The notes beneath the pieces are model-generated. The model was not told the DNA's origin. It worked only from the letters and a program-made list of their open reading frames with translations, and made no database searches. Below, one piece after another: positions 11,101-23,381 of a stretch of 64,000 nt of DNA. Source of the stretch: Akebia trifoliata (Eukaryota; Streptophyta; Magnoliopsida; Ranunculales; Lardizabalaceae); contig CM030719.1 in assembly GCA_017979445.1 (NCBI GenBank), positions 24,171,996 to 24,235,995 of the forward strand, written 5' to 3'. The translations under genes were made by a program, and so were the position numbers. Position 1 is the first letter of the stretch. Every line of letters starts with the position of its first letter.

Positions 11101-14100
11101 CAACTTAAAGCTACTCAGAACAGTTTTATTGTTAGTACATGGAACAAAAAAACCAAAAAAAAAAAAAAGGATCACAACTAATGCACTATCTATTTTAATC
11201 CCAACCAAATAAAAAAACACAGGTACCTTTGCAAAATTTCCAAGTCCAGCCACTTCGAGGAAAAGATGTGGACATAATGGAGAAAGAACTTCCAATCCAG
11301 TACCCAAGTCATAGAGGACATCAGCTGCAATGAATAAGCAATATTTGAATTTAGATACCTTTCCCCTCAGAGGCCAAGATGATATCATTCCAATTGATAA
11401 AATATTTTCAATTGTGATTCATTAAACACTCAATACAAGGATGCAAAAGAGAGAAAAGGGGAAGCAGGGATTCAAAGGGAAAAGAATGTTGCCAACCCAA
11501 AACACAAACCCAGTATCCTCCAACGCTTTGGCTCTGAATCCATTCTCGCACCCAAGTTGCTACATATGAGTTTTCCAACATGTTGCATCCCATCCTTTAA
11601 AATCTGCATTTCAGCCAAGTAAACAATAAGATCCCCGAAAGAAATATCCTTGGCTTGACATAAAATGCTTTGTGATCCAATTTATGAGTTCTTACCCAAC
11701 TGACAGCAGTAGCTTGTGCAGGGGTAGGTCGCAAGCCTGCAGCAAACAGCAGTGACTGCACAGGAGTAAGAATATCGAGAAGCCATTACCCACATCGGGG
11801 GAGTCAGTCCAAGTGCAAGCTACAAAGCCATACAAATTAAATATATAAAGTTTTCACACGAATGCCATAATTCGAGACATATTAAATTGGAAATGCATTA
11901 GCAAAGTTGAAAGCCTTTCACTAATATGGGTAAAAGTATACGTTGAGGTGACTGTTATATAAGTGAAACAAAATGCTAGCCAGAGGTATAGAAATTGTAT
12001 CCCATGTAAACATAAAATCCTCAAATTAGAGTTGTAGGTATGTCGGCATCATTTGGAAAAAGAAAGAAAAGCCATGAAAGTTATTATTTTGAAGTTGACG
12101 AGGACGACCATCATGCATATTAGTAGAGCTTTTCCTTGAGTTATAAACAAAATGAAATAATTTTAGATGCTAAATCCAAAAACTTTCCTTTATGTTGATT
12201 TGCAGATGCTATATAGGAAACAGAATAAGACCTGAGTTGATAGTACTGACATTGCGGCACTAGTAAAATGTTGTAGAGCTCGGAATTGAGTGTATCTCAG
12301 GTACCCCTCATTCACACTGCACCACAAGTACAAAACCATAACTACAGTGGAATCGTACAACCAACTTGTACATATTCCATATTCATGCCAAATTAGCAGC
12401 ACCCACCAATAGAATATCAAGGAGATTACCTGTAAGGATATCCTGATGGGAAGAATGTATTCAGAAAGGAATCGACCATTCTATGGACTACCAGCCTTGA
12501 GTCATCAAGCACCTTCACCTACACATGTAGTTGAAAGCTCCAGTCCAATTGGTTTGAAGGAAAGCATAGTTAAACAAGCAAATTTTTTCCTCATAAACAA
12601 TGTTGGCATGTGCACCCACCCCATTAGTCATTTTTAACAATTAGATACACTAGTTCAGAGAGTGTACACAAAACGCCAAAAAAGTATCACCATAGTCACG
12701 CTAATCATTCAGATGGGAACAATATTATAAGAGATTACAATCAATCTGATCCCCCAAAAGGTTATGCACACTCTAATTTGGACACATGTCATATGGAGTA
12801 TAAGTACAGGATATTTTTGATAACTAATAAATATTTTCTCTCTTACTTTAGTTTCTTCTTTTACATTCTAAAAAGGATGTTTGCAAACCATGTGATCCCT
12901 TACACAGATATGGGTGACATGCATGAAGCAATATATATATATATTCATTTTTGCGAACACGTGATTACATTAATTTTGTGCTAATAAAAGCACAAGTTTT
13001 CAAATTCCCTTGCCAAAGCTTCATAGTTTTTTTTTTTTTTTTTGGTAAGTAAAAAATATTCTAAAAAAAAGAAGCCTCATGGTTTATCAATTTACAAGAC
13101 AATTTTACACTAGAAGAAAAAATAAAAGACAACATAAAAACTTCATGACACGTCATGTTAGCCACTATGAAATGAAAATTTCACATAAAATAAGAGAGGT
13201 ATATTATTCGTAGAAGTTGCATACAATTACATATAATTATACCATAGTGTACCTACGTAGATAGATAATTAATATAAAATAAAATGATATTGAAATTGTA
13301 GACCATGGTGGTGAATTTTTTAATAATGTAGTTAAAAGAATTCAACATCAAACATATTAACTTTATGGCGATATCCAAATACCCAACATTTAAGTATTGA
13401 TTAAGCCTGACAATTTTAAGGAACTCATTCACCACCAGAAAAATGACCCCTATCTTTCCTTACAATCGATAGCATATATATCTTGGAGGAGAGACAATCC
13501 ATAAAACCAAAAACCTCCTTGTTTCACTTTTAAGTTTTCCCTTCATGATTTTTTAGCTTCCTTGACTGACAAAAATACTCCCACTTAATGCAAGAAACTT
13601 AGCTCTATAACAATTTTTTTTTTTGATTGGTCATACTTACAAAAAATTAAAAAATTGATCAAAAGAAGCTTTACAAAATTAGGAGATTCCAACATAAATG
13701 CAAATCCAAATGAAGAGAGCCACTTACAAATAATCTGCACAAAAACGCGACAACTGAGTATGGTCTAGAGCTGGCATCAGATTGCCTCCTAGGCCATATA
13801 AGAGAAATTGGCCTTCCCTCTAGCTATAAATACAAATTTTTTCAATATTCACGTTGTAACTATTGTCAGCAAGAACAAGATCCATCAACCAATTTATTTA
13901 TATGAAGTTGGAAACAGCCCTCAAACTCCTAGTGATTTTTCTACATCTATTCTTCTAACTTGAAAAAATCATTGTGGCATCCGCACCTATGTGGCAGCTA
14001 CACCCATGAGTTCTCCTTATGGCCTCCAAACCTTCATCTCATCGTAGACTCCCAGGCAATGTTGTATTTTGGATACAGTCACCTTTGAAAAGGGTCATTG

Positions 14101-15662
14101 TTTCCTCGTGGCATACCATTGGCAACATTGCTGCTGGCTAACTGTGCAATGCAATGCTGGGATGCCTCTTCATTATGTGGTGGGTCCCACGCTATGTTGA
14201 GAGGAGAGAGCCTATCATTCTCTCAATGTTTTTTTGGCTTGTGAGTGGTGGTAGTTGAGCCAATTAATGCTCGCTCTCTCTCCTTCTCTCTCCAACGTAC
14301 CAAGGAAAGAGAGGTCTTTTTTTTAGGATTGGTTGCTTCTAGAACACACCTTCTTCATAGCAACATACACACAAGAAGCAAGAAGAAAAATCAATCCCTA
14401 TTGTTGCCATTTTCTAGCACATTTCTAATCGATTTCACTTGAGATTTTGGCAGAACGTCTTCGGGTTTGTGAAGGCTTCACTCACAAGTTCAAGAGTCAA
14501 GACACTTGCTTGACATCTCAAAATTTCAAGTTTTAGAGGTATTTGGAATCAAATTCCAATTATTAGTTTGTTGTTCTCATTGATTGAAATCTATCTTATT
14601 GGTGAAAACAATACCCATTGTAAGCCAAGAGTGATTTTTCTCTCGATGATTGTATCCTCTAGTATTGCCAAGAGAGGATCTATGTAACCCCATTATTGTT
14701 GACAGTGGAAGATCATCCAAACTTTGGTCCCATTGTTTTTCCCTTCTCTTTGAAAGGGTTTCCATGTAATTTTCAATATCTTTTTTAATTTCTAGTATCA
14801 ATAGCCTCTTTTTAATAAGTCCAATTACTCAGTGCTAATGCGATTTTGAAACCAGGTCTCCGGTGTCGTCACCCAAAGACTTTACCAACTAAGCTAGTTG
14901 GCACCCTCATAATTTTCAGTATATCTTGAGGTTGAATGTTTGTGCTTTATTATATTGCTTGTAATTTCTTTTACTCATTTTAAATCACACAAAGAGGGAA
15001 AGAAGATGAAATTGTTCCCAACAAGCACCATCTACAAGATCTAATCTACAATGGGAACTCCCACAGACCCAATGTACTCGAGCTACTCCCCCAAAATCCG
15101 TATAAATTTCCTTTTTGGGTAGGACTGTAAACTATATGTAGTGGATTCCTCATTACATGTCTTATTTACTTATAATAAGTAACTCACCATCTTATTCGTG
15201 TGTTGAAACTCAAACAGTGGGGATGAGGTGATTGAGAGCTTAAATATTCAAAGAAGTAGATTCAACCAGACAAAATCGGATTGAAATTACGTATCATCTC
15301 AATTTCACAAATAAAGAACAATAAATCTGGGAATAAAAAAAAAGGAAACCAAAGAGAGAAAAAAAAAAAAAAAAAAAAAAGAGAGAGAGAAAATTACAGA
15401 GAGATTGCCATTTGGATTGAAGTGGTACTCGCGTGAGACAGTTTCAACTGTTTCGATCCAAAAAGAAGGACGTTGAGGTCCTTCTTTGTCTGGTTCTTTC
15501 TTCTGCATCGTTATCTTTGCCTATAAATATAGAGAGAGAAAGATATTGGGGGGAAAATGAGAAGAATTTCATTAGAGAAATTGTGAAAATTGCAGAAATT
15601 ACAGACTACTTTAGACATGGCTTTAATGGAGGAAAATTAGGGTTTATTACCAGCATGTTCAT
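8107..15662 (-). CDS. RUS2: RUS2/WXR1-like protein (DUF647), with apparent frameshift in last exon
   Basis: A root UVB-sensitive family (DUF647) gene. RUS2 works with RUS1 in plastid-linked early seedling development and auxin distribution (known from Arabidopsis). Ten coding exons by GT-AG: 15662-15651, 15520-15398, 12518-12430, 12316-12232, 11755-11696, 11603-11510, 11324-11227, 11028-10849, 8734-8612, 8533-8107. Phases join perfectly to exon 10, giving about 429 aa (Arabidopsis RUS2 is about 433). Recognised blocks include NEGYLRYTQFRALQHF, DVLYDLGTGLEVLSPLCPH, LPIYSSFAKEGNLSDLFAKG and GWHTDRFLDGTG. The first 12-nt exon is inferred because it splices in frame to the next and fits the RUS2 N-terminus; otherwise the start is at 15508. 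In exon 10 a CCCC run (8377-8380) puts the frame off by +1 after residue 340. Read literally, translation stops 10 residues later and loses the conserved C-terminus. The downstream frame is intact, so either a recent null allele or a sequence error is possible. Confidence 0.9.
8735..10848 (-). other. RUS2 intron (2.1 kb) with clustered CAAATGATTTG palindromes
   Basis: This intron separates the exon ending QGK from the exon starting MVVGPLL. Between about 10155 and 10325 the motif GCAAATGATTTG or its inverse AAATCATTTGC occurs at least four times. Several ORFs in the intron are without family resemblance and are treated as noise. Confidence 0.7.
12519..15397 (-). other. RUS2 intron (2.9 kb)
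   Basis: The largest RUS2 intron lies between the exon ending NPNGNLS and the exon starting VKVLDDSR. It carries a tRNA-derived SINE near 14815-14912 and T/A-rich tracts. A 65-codon plus-strand ORF at 14245-14442 resembles no family I know. Confidence 0.8.
14815..14912 (-). mobile_element. tRNA-derived SINE fragment in RUS2 intron
   Basis: On the minus strand an RNA polymerase III A-box-like TAGCTTAGTTGG (14896-14885) is followed by a B-box-like GGTTTCAAAATC (14853-14842), with tRNA-like spacing. The arrangement matches the heads of plant SINEs. No cloverleaf-quality tRNA is present, so it is not called as a tRNA gene. Confidence 0.55.
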
Positions 15663-15732
15663 AGAGAGAGAGACGACAATGGGGAGAAGAAGATAACAGA
15701 AGAGCGAGAGAGGGTCTTCGAAACCAACGGGG

Positions 15733-15743
15733 TTTATATTTAA
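15733..15743 (-). promoter_or_regulatory. Candidate TATA box of RUS2
   Basis: On the minus strand TTAAATATAAA lies 70 nt upstream of the ATG at 15662 and is followed by a CT-rich leader. This fits a start site near 15700. Inference from motif and spacing only. Confidence 0.45.
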
Positions 15744-16260
15744 CATAAGAATTGAACGAATCCCTAGGAAACATGTGTATTGCCAGAAAATAATTACTGA
15801 TCTCTAGAAAGCTAGTTTTTGGGGGGAGAAATGATTTTGGAACTCGGTACGAGTTCACCAGGCAACCTTTTGAGAAATTTGATTGGAAAACTCGACTGAT
15901 TGAATCTATAAACTCAAATCAGTTTTTTTTTTTCTTTTTTAAATAATTTAAACGTTTATAATTATTTTGAAATGAAGTTGTGTGGTTGTAGTACTTATTA
16001 ATCCATTTTTTAACCAAAAATTAATTATTTTAAAATTTTAATATATATTTTCCATTAACATGTTTGGGAGGGATTGACTCAGCCACTTCAATTTTTTATT
16101 TTTTATTTTTTATTTTTGTTGTTGTTTAATTTACATTTTACAGTGACCTCTTTTGATGAATTAGAACCTGTGATCTACAATTAAGGTAACATTTGGCACA
16201 GCTTTTGGTGGGAGATTTTAGCTTCTAGACAATGATAATGGTAGCATTGGAATCGGTATT

Positions 16261-17023
16261 TAGTGTGTGTTTGGTAACACTTCTGAAGTTTGAATGGAGG
16301 TCATCCACCTTTAAAATTCAGACTTCAGAAGTTTTATTTATGTTTGTTTCGTTTCAGAATTTAGATTTTAAAATCAAAATTCAAAAATTTTGAACCAATG
16401 ATGAAGGATGCTGGATGAAATTTTTGAAGTCTGATTTTCAAATTTCAAACTTCAAAAGTATTACCAAACATGGCCTAAAGGTATGTTTCTAAAGTCTAGT
16501 TTCTATTTTCTGAAATTTGATTATGGAAAAATTGTTTGTTTGTTATTTTTAAAAGTTTCTGATTACAAACAGAATTATAAAATATATGATGTTAGAAGAA
16601 AAAGAGATGTTCATTCATAGATGAAAATGGTAGATCAAAGATAGAGAGATCTTATTGTGTTAATTTCGGATGAAAATATACGATTTTCGAACACGAAACG
16701 AAATAAAAAAGATAAACCTTGACAGCAATGTTATAGAGGAAGGAGATGTAGAAAAATTAAAAATAAGGATTTTAGAGTTTATATAAAGAAGATATAAGTG
16801 ATAGAAATCAATGTTTGAAGGAGGGTATTTTAGGAATAAAAAATAAATTCAGAATTCAGAAGTTTCATCCAGTATCCTCCCATCGCTAAATAAAAACTTC
16901 TGAATTTTAGTTTTTAATTCTAAAATCTGAATCAAAACAAACAGTAATAGAGCTTCTGAAGTTTAAATCTTAAAAGTAGACCACCACCATTCAAACTTCA
17001 AAAGTGTTACCAAACACACACTA
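16261..17023. mobile_element. Foldback element with long (about 170 bp) inverted repeats
   Basis: The first 37 bases (TAGTGTGTGTTTGGTAACAC and onward) match the inverse of the last 37 with one mismatch, and similarity continues inward for about 170 bp on each side. A second internal inverted end near 16440-16478 (ending CAAACATGGCCTA) makes the left 218 bp look like a smaller element of the same family. There is no transposase ORF. It lies between RUS2 and EAF6. Confidence 0.75.
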
Positions 17024-17900
17024 AGTTGACACTACACTTTTGGATTTCCATAAAAGACATAAACCCATAATAGCAAAAACATCTCAAATCTGCTCTTAGT
17101 TTCCGATTTTACCGAGAATTGGACTTAGATTATTGAGTGATCATTTGGTTCATTTGTAAATAATGTGTTTATAGTCATTATAGGCCAATTTATTTACTTA
17201 TGGGACTCTATACATAGGCATTTAATTTGATTGATGACTACCAATTATTAGATTTTGAAAAAAAAAATCAAGATTAATTTGAAAAATTTTCCTAATTGAA
17301 TCCAAATTATTTATTTATTCATTTTTGTTGTTAGGCAAATCTAAGTTCTCTTTTGAAAATAGAAAAGTTACGTATCAAATGACTTAGGACACCAAACTAG
17401 TCCCACCCTCATTTTATTTTGATAGGCAAACTAGTTCTCCTTCCTCACAGACTGCCAACCAAAATTATTTACATAATCAGTTTTTAGAAATAAATAATGG
17501 AAGGCAAAAAAAATGAAAGAATAGCCATCTTGGTCATATGGGTATCGTCGTATTGATGATTATTATTACAGAGTTACTATTGCCACACCAACTGTGTGCA
17601 ATTCTTTGGTGCTTTACATAAGCATTGGTGTGGCATTAGTAAAAGGTGGTGTATTATTATTATTATTGCCAAAGTACAAAAAGGTACTGCAAACAAACAA
17701 CAATTCTTGAGGATGACTATTTCACAACTTGTGCATTGTCATTTTCATAATAAACATTTCTTTTACATGACAAAAAAATTATAATTTTTGAGATTGAAAT
17801 GGGTTAAAGAAATAATACATTCCGGCGTTCTGCTTCAACTCTAAAATTAAGTCAGACTAATATTGAAAACTATAATATTAAATCATCATAACTTCAATGG
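17024..17900. other. Spacer 3' of EAF6
   Basis: No gene is recognised. A small MITE-like hairpin at about 17571-17650 has ends CTATTGCCACACCAA and its inverse, a family seen elsewhere in the window. The part nearest 17900 should hold the EAF6 3' UTR. Confidence 0.5.
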
Positions 17901-20900
17901 TTATCTAAAAATCAAGTCAGGATCATCTTCATCGTCGAGATCCGGTTCACTCGATGGCCTAATTCTCTTTCCATCTCTTGGTGCTGTTCTTACTCCTTTC
18001 CTTGGTTTTCCTCTGGAGAGCGAATTCAATTATGAGTCTCAAATAGTGTTCAGAAGGCTTCTCTCAATTTTTTTTTTCTTAGAAAGCTTGATGTTTCAAA
18101 TTGTATACTTCATGAATAAATGTAAGTATGCTTACTGTCCATTTGCAGGTATGCCTCCGCCCTTTGACCGACCTTGTCCATAATCTAACCTTCCATCTGC
18201 CATAAACACGAAAAAAGGAATAAAAAAAATTAAGAAAAAATCAGATTCTAGGCCTAACAAAATCCATTTGCAGAGGCTTCGACCCATGGTGTTATATATA
18301 TAAACATTTACGGAGTTGGCTATAAGACACTCACCCTCTCGTCCAACCATATGTTCCTTGACCTGCAAATGAATGAAAGAATGGTGTAAGACATACTCAG
18401 ACATGAAAACCTATCCCACGACTCAGCTTTAAATAAAAGGAACAAATAAAAAGCTACCCCAATGTATTGTAATACAAATCATTGCATGCAATTTTATTTT
18501 TTTTCCTAATAGAACAGTTACTTGTTGCAAGCATAATGATTGGTAAGTTCTATATTGATAAATTTGGAACTCAAAACCAATTGGCAATGAGTGGAGAGGC
18601 CCATGAGCTTCTAAGGAGAGAGACAAGACAATGAGTGTCCGATGTGGGACTAAACTAAACACATCCCTGCACGTGTGGGCCGTACTAGACCAAAGCATGT
18701 GGAGATATGAATTGAGTGACGTGGAGGAGAGAAAGGCCCGCTCTAATACCATAATAAATTTGGGGGGCCCAACTCAAAACCAATTGACAATGAGTGGAGA
18801 GGCCCAGGAGCTTATAAGGAGAGAAACAAGGCAATGAGTGTCTGGTGTCAGATTAAACTCAACACACCCCCGCACATGTGGGCCAGACTGGGTCAAAGCA
18901 CGTGGAGATATGAACTAGGTGATGTGGAGGAGAGAAAGGCCCGCTCTGATACCATGATAAATTTGGGGGTCCAGCTCAAAACCAATTTGCAATGAGTGGA
19001 GAGGCCCAAGAGCTTATAAGGAGAGAGACAAAGCAAAGAGTGTCCGGTGTGGGACTAAACTCAACATATATCCTTTTTGATCTGAGGAGAAATATATGAA
19101 CATGAGAGGGTGTTCTCTGATTCTTAGAGTAGATGTCTGGTTCAAAACATATGGTGACCAGGATGCCTTGTAGTATAATATAAGTCATAAGGTTATGAAG
19201 TTTCTTCTGTAAGATCTCTTTCATCTCTCATTTTTATTTTCTTTATATATTTTGATATATAAATAGAAGGTACCTGTACTGGATAGGGATTAATTGAGGC
19301 CACCTATTTGAACCAGAATCGTTGCATATTGTAGGTTTCAGTTTTTGGTATATCGATACTTGAAACAGAATTAACCTATTTATTGTACCCAATAATATTC
19401 AGAAAGTACGAAAATGTATTAAAATCTGTATGAAAATAGGTTTTAGTACATATATATATAACAGTTCCAATTCCTACTTATTCCAGTACAAACCTTCAAG
19501 CATAAAAACGTCATAAAGATTGACTTCCTAACACCCACAGGGTACAACACATCAGAATGATGGTAACAAAAGATCGAATAACAACTAAACAAATATTCCA
19601 ATGTCAACCAAGAACACACCACCGCACACAAAAGCTTGGACCGAACTGGGATAGTAGGCTCTAGTATCATATGTCGGTGCATGTCGTGTCAATAAGAGTA
19701 GTTTGTGGGGTTTTGAAGGATCTAGTTGATATAGGCCATGATAGCTGCACCAGTATTCATATAGTCATAATAAAAGTGTCTCCAGCTATCTAGCATGAAC
19801 TGCTTGGCCATCTTGCCATGATAACTGTTTCTTTGTATACATTCAAGATTACTTTATTTTCTACTACTAGCATACCTCCTTTCTGTTAAATTTGCAGTAT
19901 TTGCCGATTTGTAGAAAATAGTTGGTTTTATTGTGCATTCTGAAGCATTGGAACCAATCTTTAATGGCATATAGAGTAAGTTGGTTTCTTGAGTCTAGTC
20001 AGGGACGTTGGATCATTTATATATAAATTGTAGAACATAAATCATAAGAAACAAAATAACATGTATGCAATGCACACATAGAAATGTAGAATAAATTTAT
20101 AACTATATATTAAGACGCTTTCCAGTAGTTTCGAATTTTGATATGTCTGGATTCAGATCTTGACCTGGTGACAGTGTGTCAATTTTAACCATATCTTAAC
20201 AGTTTGACTAGAAATCTTTTCATATTTCATGTTTCAAGACCACATATTAAATGAATATGCTTCCAACTTTATTAAGGGTCAATCATTGGATGTTAAGTCT
20301 AGGATACATACAGCCGGTGAGGTAACTGAAGACAATGAGAACGGTCTATCTTCGGGTTGAAACTTCCTGGAACGCTTTAGGCTGAAGCACAATGTTAAAG
20401 AGGTTTGTGTCACTGATATTTGATAATTCAGCTAAAAAATCAACACTTAGCATCATAACTCTCTCAATGAATAGTCCCAAAGAGCAATAGTCGCTAACAT
20501 ACAGAAGAAACAAAGAGGTGGAGATAATATTGAGCAAATATCCCACGACAATGCAAATTGGAATGTGCATATTTCTTTGAGTTGCAAACAGATAATGTTT
20601 GTCGAAATTCATAGAAAAAATTTAGGGAAGAATTCTAACATAAATCACATTTTTTTAACTGACTTACATATTTAATTACAAAATAATAAGAAAATAGCAT
20701 TAAGAAGTAAGAACAATTGGAGCCATGTTCCAAAAATCTTGTATGTAATGTGGGATTTCTTTTCAATTGGAACATTGACGTGACCAATTGACACACCATC
20801 CATCAGATAGCCGATCCTTTGCTTTGGACTTGCCAAGTGAATAGTGCCCTTGTCCAGGTCATCCCTATAAGCAAAACTTGATTATACCTTCCCCAAACAG

Positions 20901-23164
20901 TTGCGTCCATGGATTAAAAATTAGGTAAATAAAACAAAGGCAAAAGAATGCCTCCTTGTTTTTTATTATGACGGGGGTGACCAGACCCGTGGGCCCAACT
21001 AGTAGGGGTGAGGCAACTGGCCTCTTAGAGCACCATATCTCACCCAAATCCCCCAGGTCCATGCAATACCCCACCATCATCTTCCAGGTGCACCACTTCT
21101 GAGAAAACTTATGGAGTGCCTCTCCAGAAAACTTGTTCTTATATTGTGCTTTCGAAAATATGATCTTTTTAACCTAAACGATCTTCTAAAGTGGTGCTTA
21201 GAGAAAATACCTTGGAAAGGCTTAATATTTGGGACAACCATGCATCTCGAACATCGTTGTGGTAAAGAAGGTATAATTATTGGTCCTTTGGATATAGCTA
21301 CTAGGTGCTGATGGGTTTGTATTCAAGCATCAATACATTCTAGTATTAATGTAATCAAGATGCATTCAACCAGCAATAGGCCTTTAGTAGAAAAGTTATA
21401 TGTCAAAACAGTTGACATGAAAGAGTAAAGGTCTTAAAACTATTGCATTATTACGACAAAGAATATGATAGATTACCAAAATGAAATGTTTTACAATTAA
21501 ATTATGCACCAAAGAAACAACCATAGAGCCTTAACCTGATACATATTGAGACCCAAAGAACAAATAGAGTTTGGTAGGCATGGATGACTATTGTATCATG
21601 GAAGTGGTTGAGAATACAAACAAATAGAGTTTGGTAGGCATGGATGACTATTGTATCATGGAAGTGGTTGAGAATACAAACAAATAAGATTACCATATAA
21701 TCATAAAAAATTTCTAATAATCTTATATTATGAATTCAGATCTTCAAAAATAGACGAATTTTAGTGAAAATTATCCAATGAATACAAAAGAGAAGGTAAG
21801 AGAATACACGACTATTCTCACTACGAAAAGATAAAGTCTACGCTACATACTTAGTTGTACTCTTTGATGAAGAAAGAAACGATTCAAAACCTTTCAATAC
21901 ATTTCCACATTGACCAGAATCTTGTAAGTAGCTTGTCTCTAGATCATAAACCTGGATTCAAGCCAAATATTAAAAAAAAAAAAAAAAAGGAGAAATGTGC
22001 ACATACAAAGCCCAGTTGAAATTAATCAATAATGAACGTAGTTCAAATTCCAAAAATCCCAGATTTCTAGAATCATTAAATAACATTATCATGAACAAAA
22101 ATGCATCATATATTGATGATTTAACAAAGTTAGGCCCAAGAAAAAGTATTTTCTACATCAATTAACAATACTAGGGAAATTACAAAAATCTCACACACTC
22201 TTCATATATCTTGGGAGGAACATATAGATAATTTTTCTAATGGTTGGTTTTCTACATTTGCAAATACTTAATTCCAAAACTTCACATGTAATTGGAGATT
22301 TGTAATTTTGGTGTTGGGTGGGTCCACTGTCACAAGATTCAATGTTTTTTTTTTTTTTTTTTTTTGAAAATTTAAAAGAGTTCTCTGAATAAGGGACCAG
22401 CCAATTAAATCAGCAAATCAACAAATTAATTAGCAATGTTCCCCCACTCCTCTTCAACCTCCAAATCACAAGAAGAGAATAGAGTTTTTAGGGAGGTTGA
22501 AGTTGGTGGGTTTTGGGGAAGAAACCTAACAAAATCAATTTCTATAATCCCCGAAATTTTCACGATTATTTTTTCTACAAAACTTTCCATTGAGAACAAT
22601 TTTCCCTCCTTTTGTAAATTACTACTTCCATTATTATTAATATTTTCTGTTATCACATTATTTAGCAAAACCACTCTGTTCTAATAAATTATAACACGAT
22701 TTGTTCGTAAATTTCTCAATTTTTTAAAATTAATTACATAATTTCGATGCGGTGATCCGACCCATTTTAACAAATTCAGTAACATAACCAAACAAACAAA
22801 TCATGATGAAAAATGTACCGAATTTGAATCGAATCGTAAAATCACATATGAGAAAATCTTGCATTTTCTCATCATCCAACAAAATGGAATAATTGAGTGA
22901 AAAATCATGAATTTGAATTTTAGGAAAAAAAAAATACCTGATTTTCGATGTTTCGAAGCTCTTCCTGGAGTTTCTCTCTCTTTTTCATTAGAGCTGCTAG
23001 CATGGCCGAAGGATTTGACGACCCTCTCTGTCCTGAAACGTAACAGAAATTCAAATTTTATTTTAAAAATCGTTTTTTTTTTTCCCTCCCGGGAAAAATA
23101 AAAAAGAGAAAAAAAAAATGAAACAAGCATTAGGGTTTTAGTAACGGCTACCTTCGGACTCCAT
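17901..23164 (-). CDS. EAF6: EAF6-like subunit of NuA4 histone acetyltransferase
   Basis: Predicted 159-aa nuclear protein, the small EAF6 subunit that tethers NuA4-type H4/H2A acetyltransferase modules (known for yeast, animal MEAF6 and plant EAF6). Seven exons join in frame: 23164-23152, 23032-22938, 21951-21851, 20381-20312, 18362-18335, 18196-18136, 18012-17901. The 13-nt first exon gives MESE plus the first base of a Gly codon. Visible features: SSNPSAMLAALMKKREKL then EELRNIENQVYDLETSYL, a coiled-coil segment (about residues 8-50); LKRSRKFQPEDRPFSLSS; a Gly-rich DYGQGRSKGGG; basic KRIRP (about 138-142); and an acidic tail DLDDEDDPD (about 147-155). The order matches plant EAF6 throughout. 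The introns carry repeats, including an LTR element in intron 4. Minus-strand neighbour of RUS2 with 2.2 kb between them; no functional link is implied. Confidence 0.92.
18556..19066 (-). mobile_element. Miniature LTR retrotransposon (TRIM-like) with three LTRs, in EAF6 intron 4
   Basis: Read on the minus strand: LTR (19066-18955, 112 bp), PBS TGGTATCAGAGC (18954-18943), about 78 nt of internal sequence, LTR (18864-18752, 113 bp), PBS TGGTATTAGAGC (18751-18740), about 78 nt, LTR (18661-18556, 106 bp). LTRs begin TGTTGAGTTTAGTCCCACA or a close variant; the outer two end in TTTATCA. The PBS is complementary to the 3' end of plant initiator Met-tRNA. G-rich polypurine-like sequence precedes the inner LTRs. 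The whole is flanked by 5-bp direct repeats TATAT (18551-18555 and 19067-19071). It encodes nothing, so movement must have depended on another element's proteins. Confidence 0.85.
21561..21680. repeat. Perfect 60-bp tandem duplication in EAF6 intron 3
   Basis: Positions 21561-21620 and 21621-21680 are identical, with a further six bases of the unit following. Absence of divergence indicates a recent duplication or an assembly artefact. Confidence 0.95.
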
Positions 23165-23165
23165 T

Positions 23166-23177
23166 TTTCGCGCCAAA
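23166..23177 (-). promoter_or_regulatory. Canonical E2F site at EAF6 start
   Basis: On the minus strand TTTGGCGCGAAA, which fits the E2F/DP consensus TTTSSCGC with flanking A residues, ends one base before the EAF6 ATG. In AT-rich DNA a perfect 12-mer at this place is unlikely by chance. It suggests S-phase or proliferation-linked expression; binding is not shown. Confidence 0.6.
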
Positions 23178-23381
23178 TTTCGAATTCTTAGAAACTATAC
23201 AATCTTAAGAACACCTCTATAGAATATAGATTTTTAAAATCTTGTCTGGTACTCTAGGGCAAACATGAGTCCCTTTCTGGTTTTCGAAAGTTTTTTTTTT
23301 TGAAGTTTCAAAGTTCAAACTGTTCACACGTGCATATCCTGCTTGAGTCACGTGTAGTCGGTTTACATATTACATGTCCTC

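Noticed and set aside
18429..18837. ORFs over the 18.6-19.1 kb repeats, and first reading of the array as a satellite
   Set aside because: LTR ends, PBS and a 5-bp target duplication explain it better as one LTR element.
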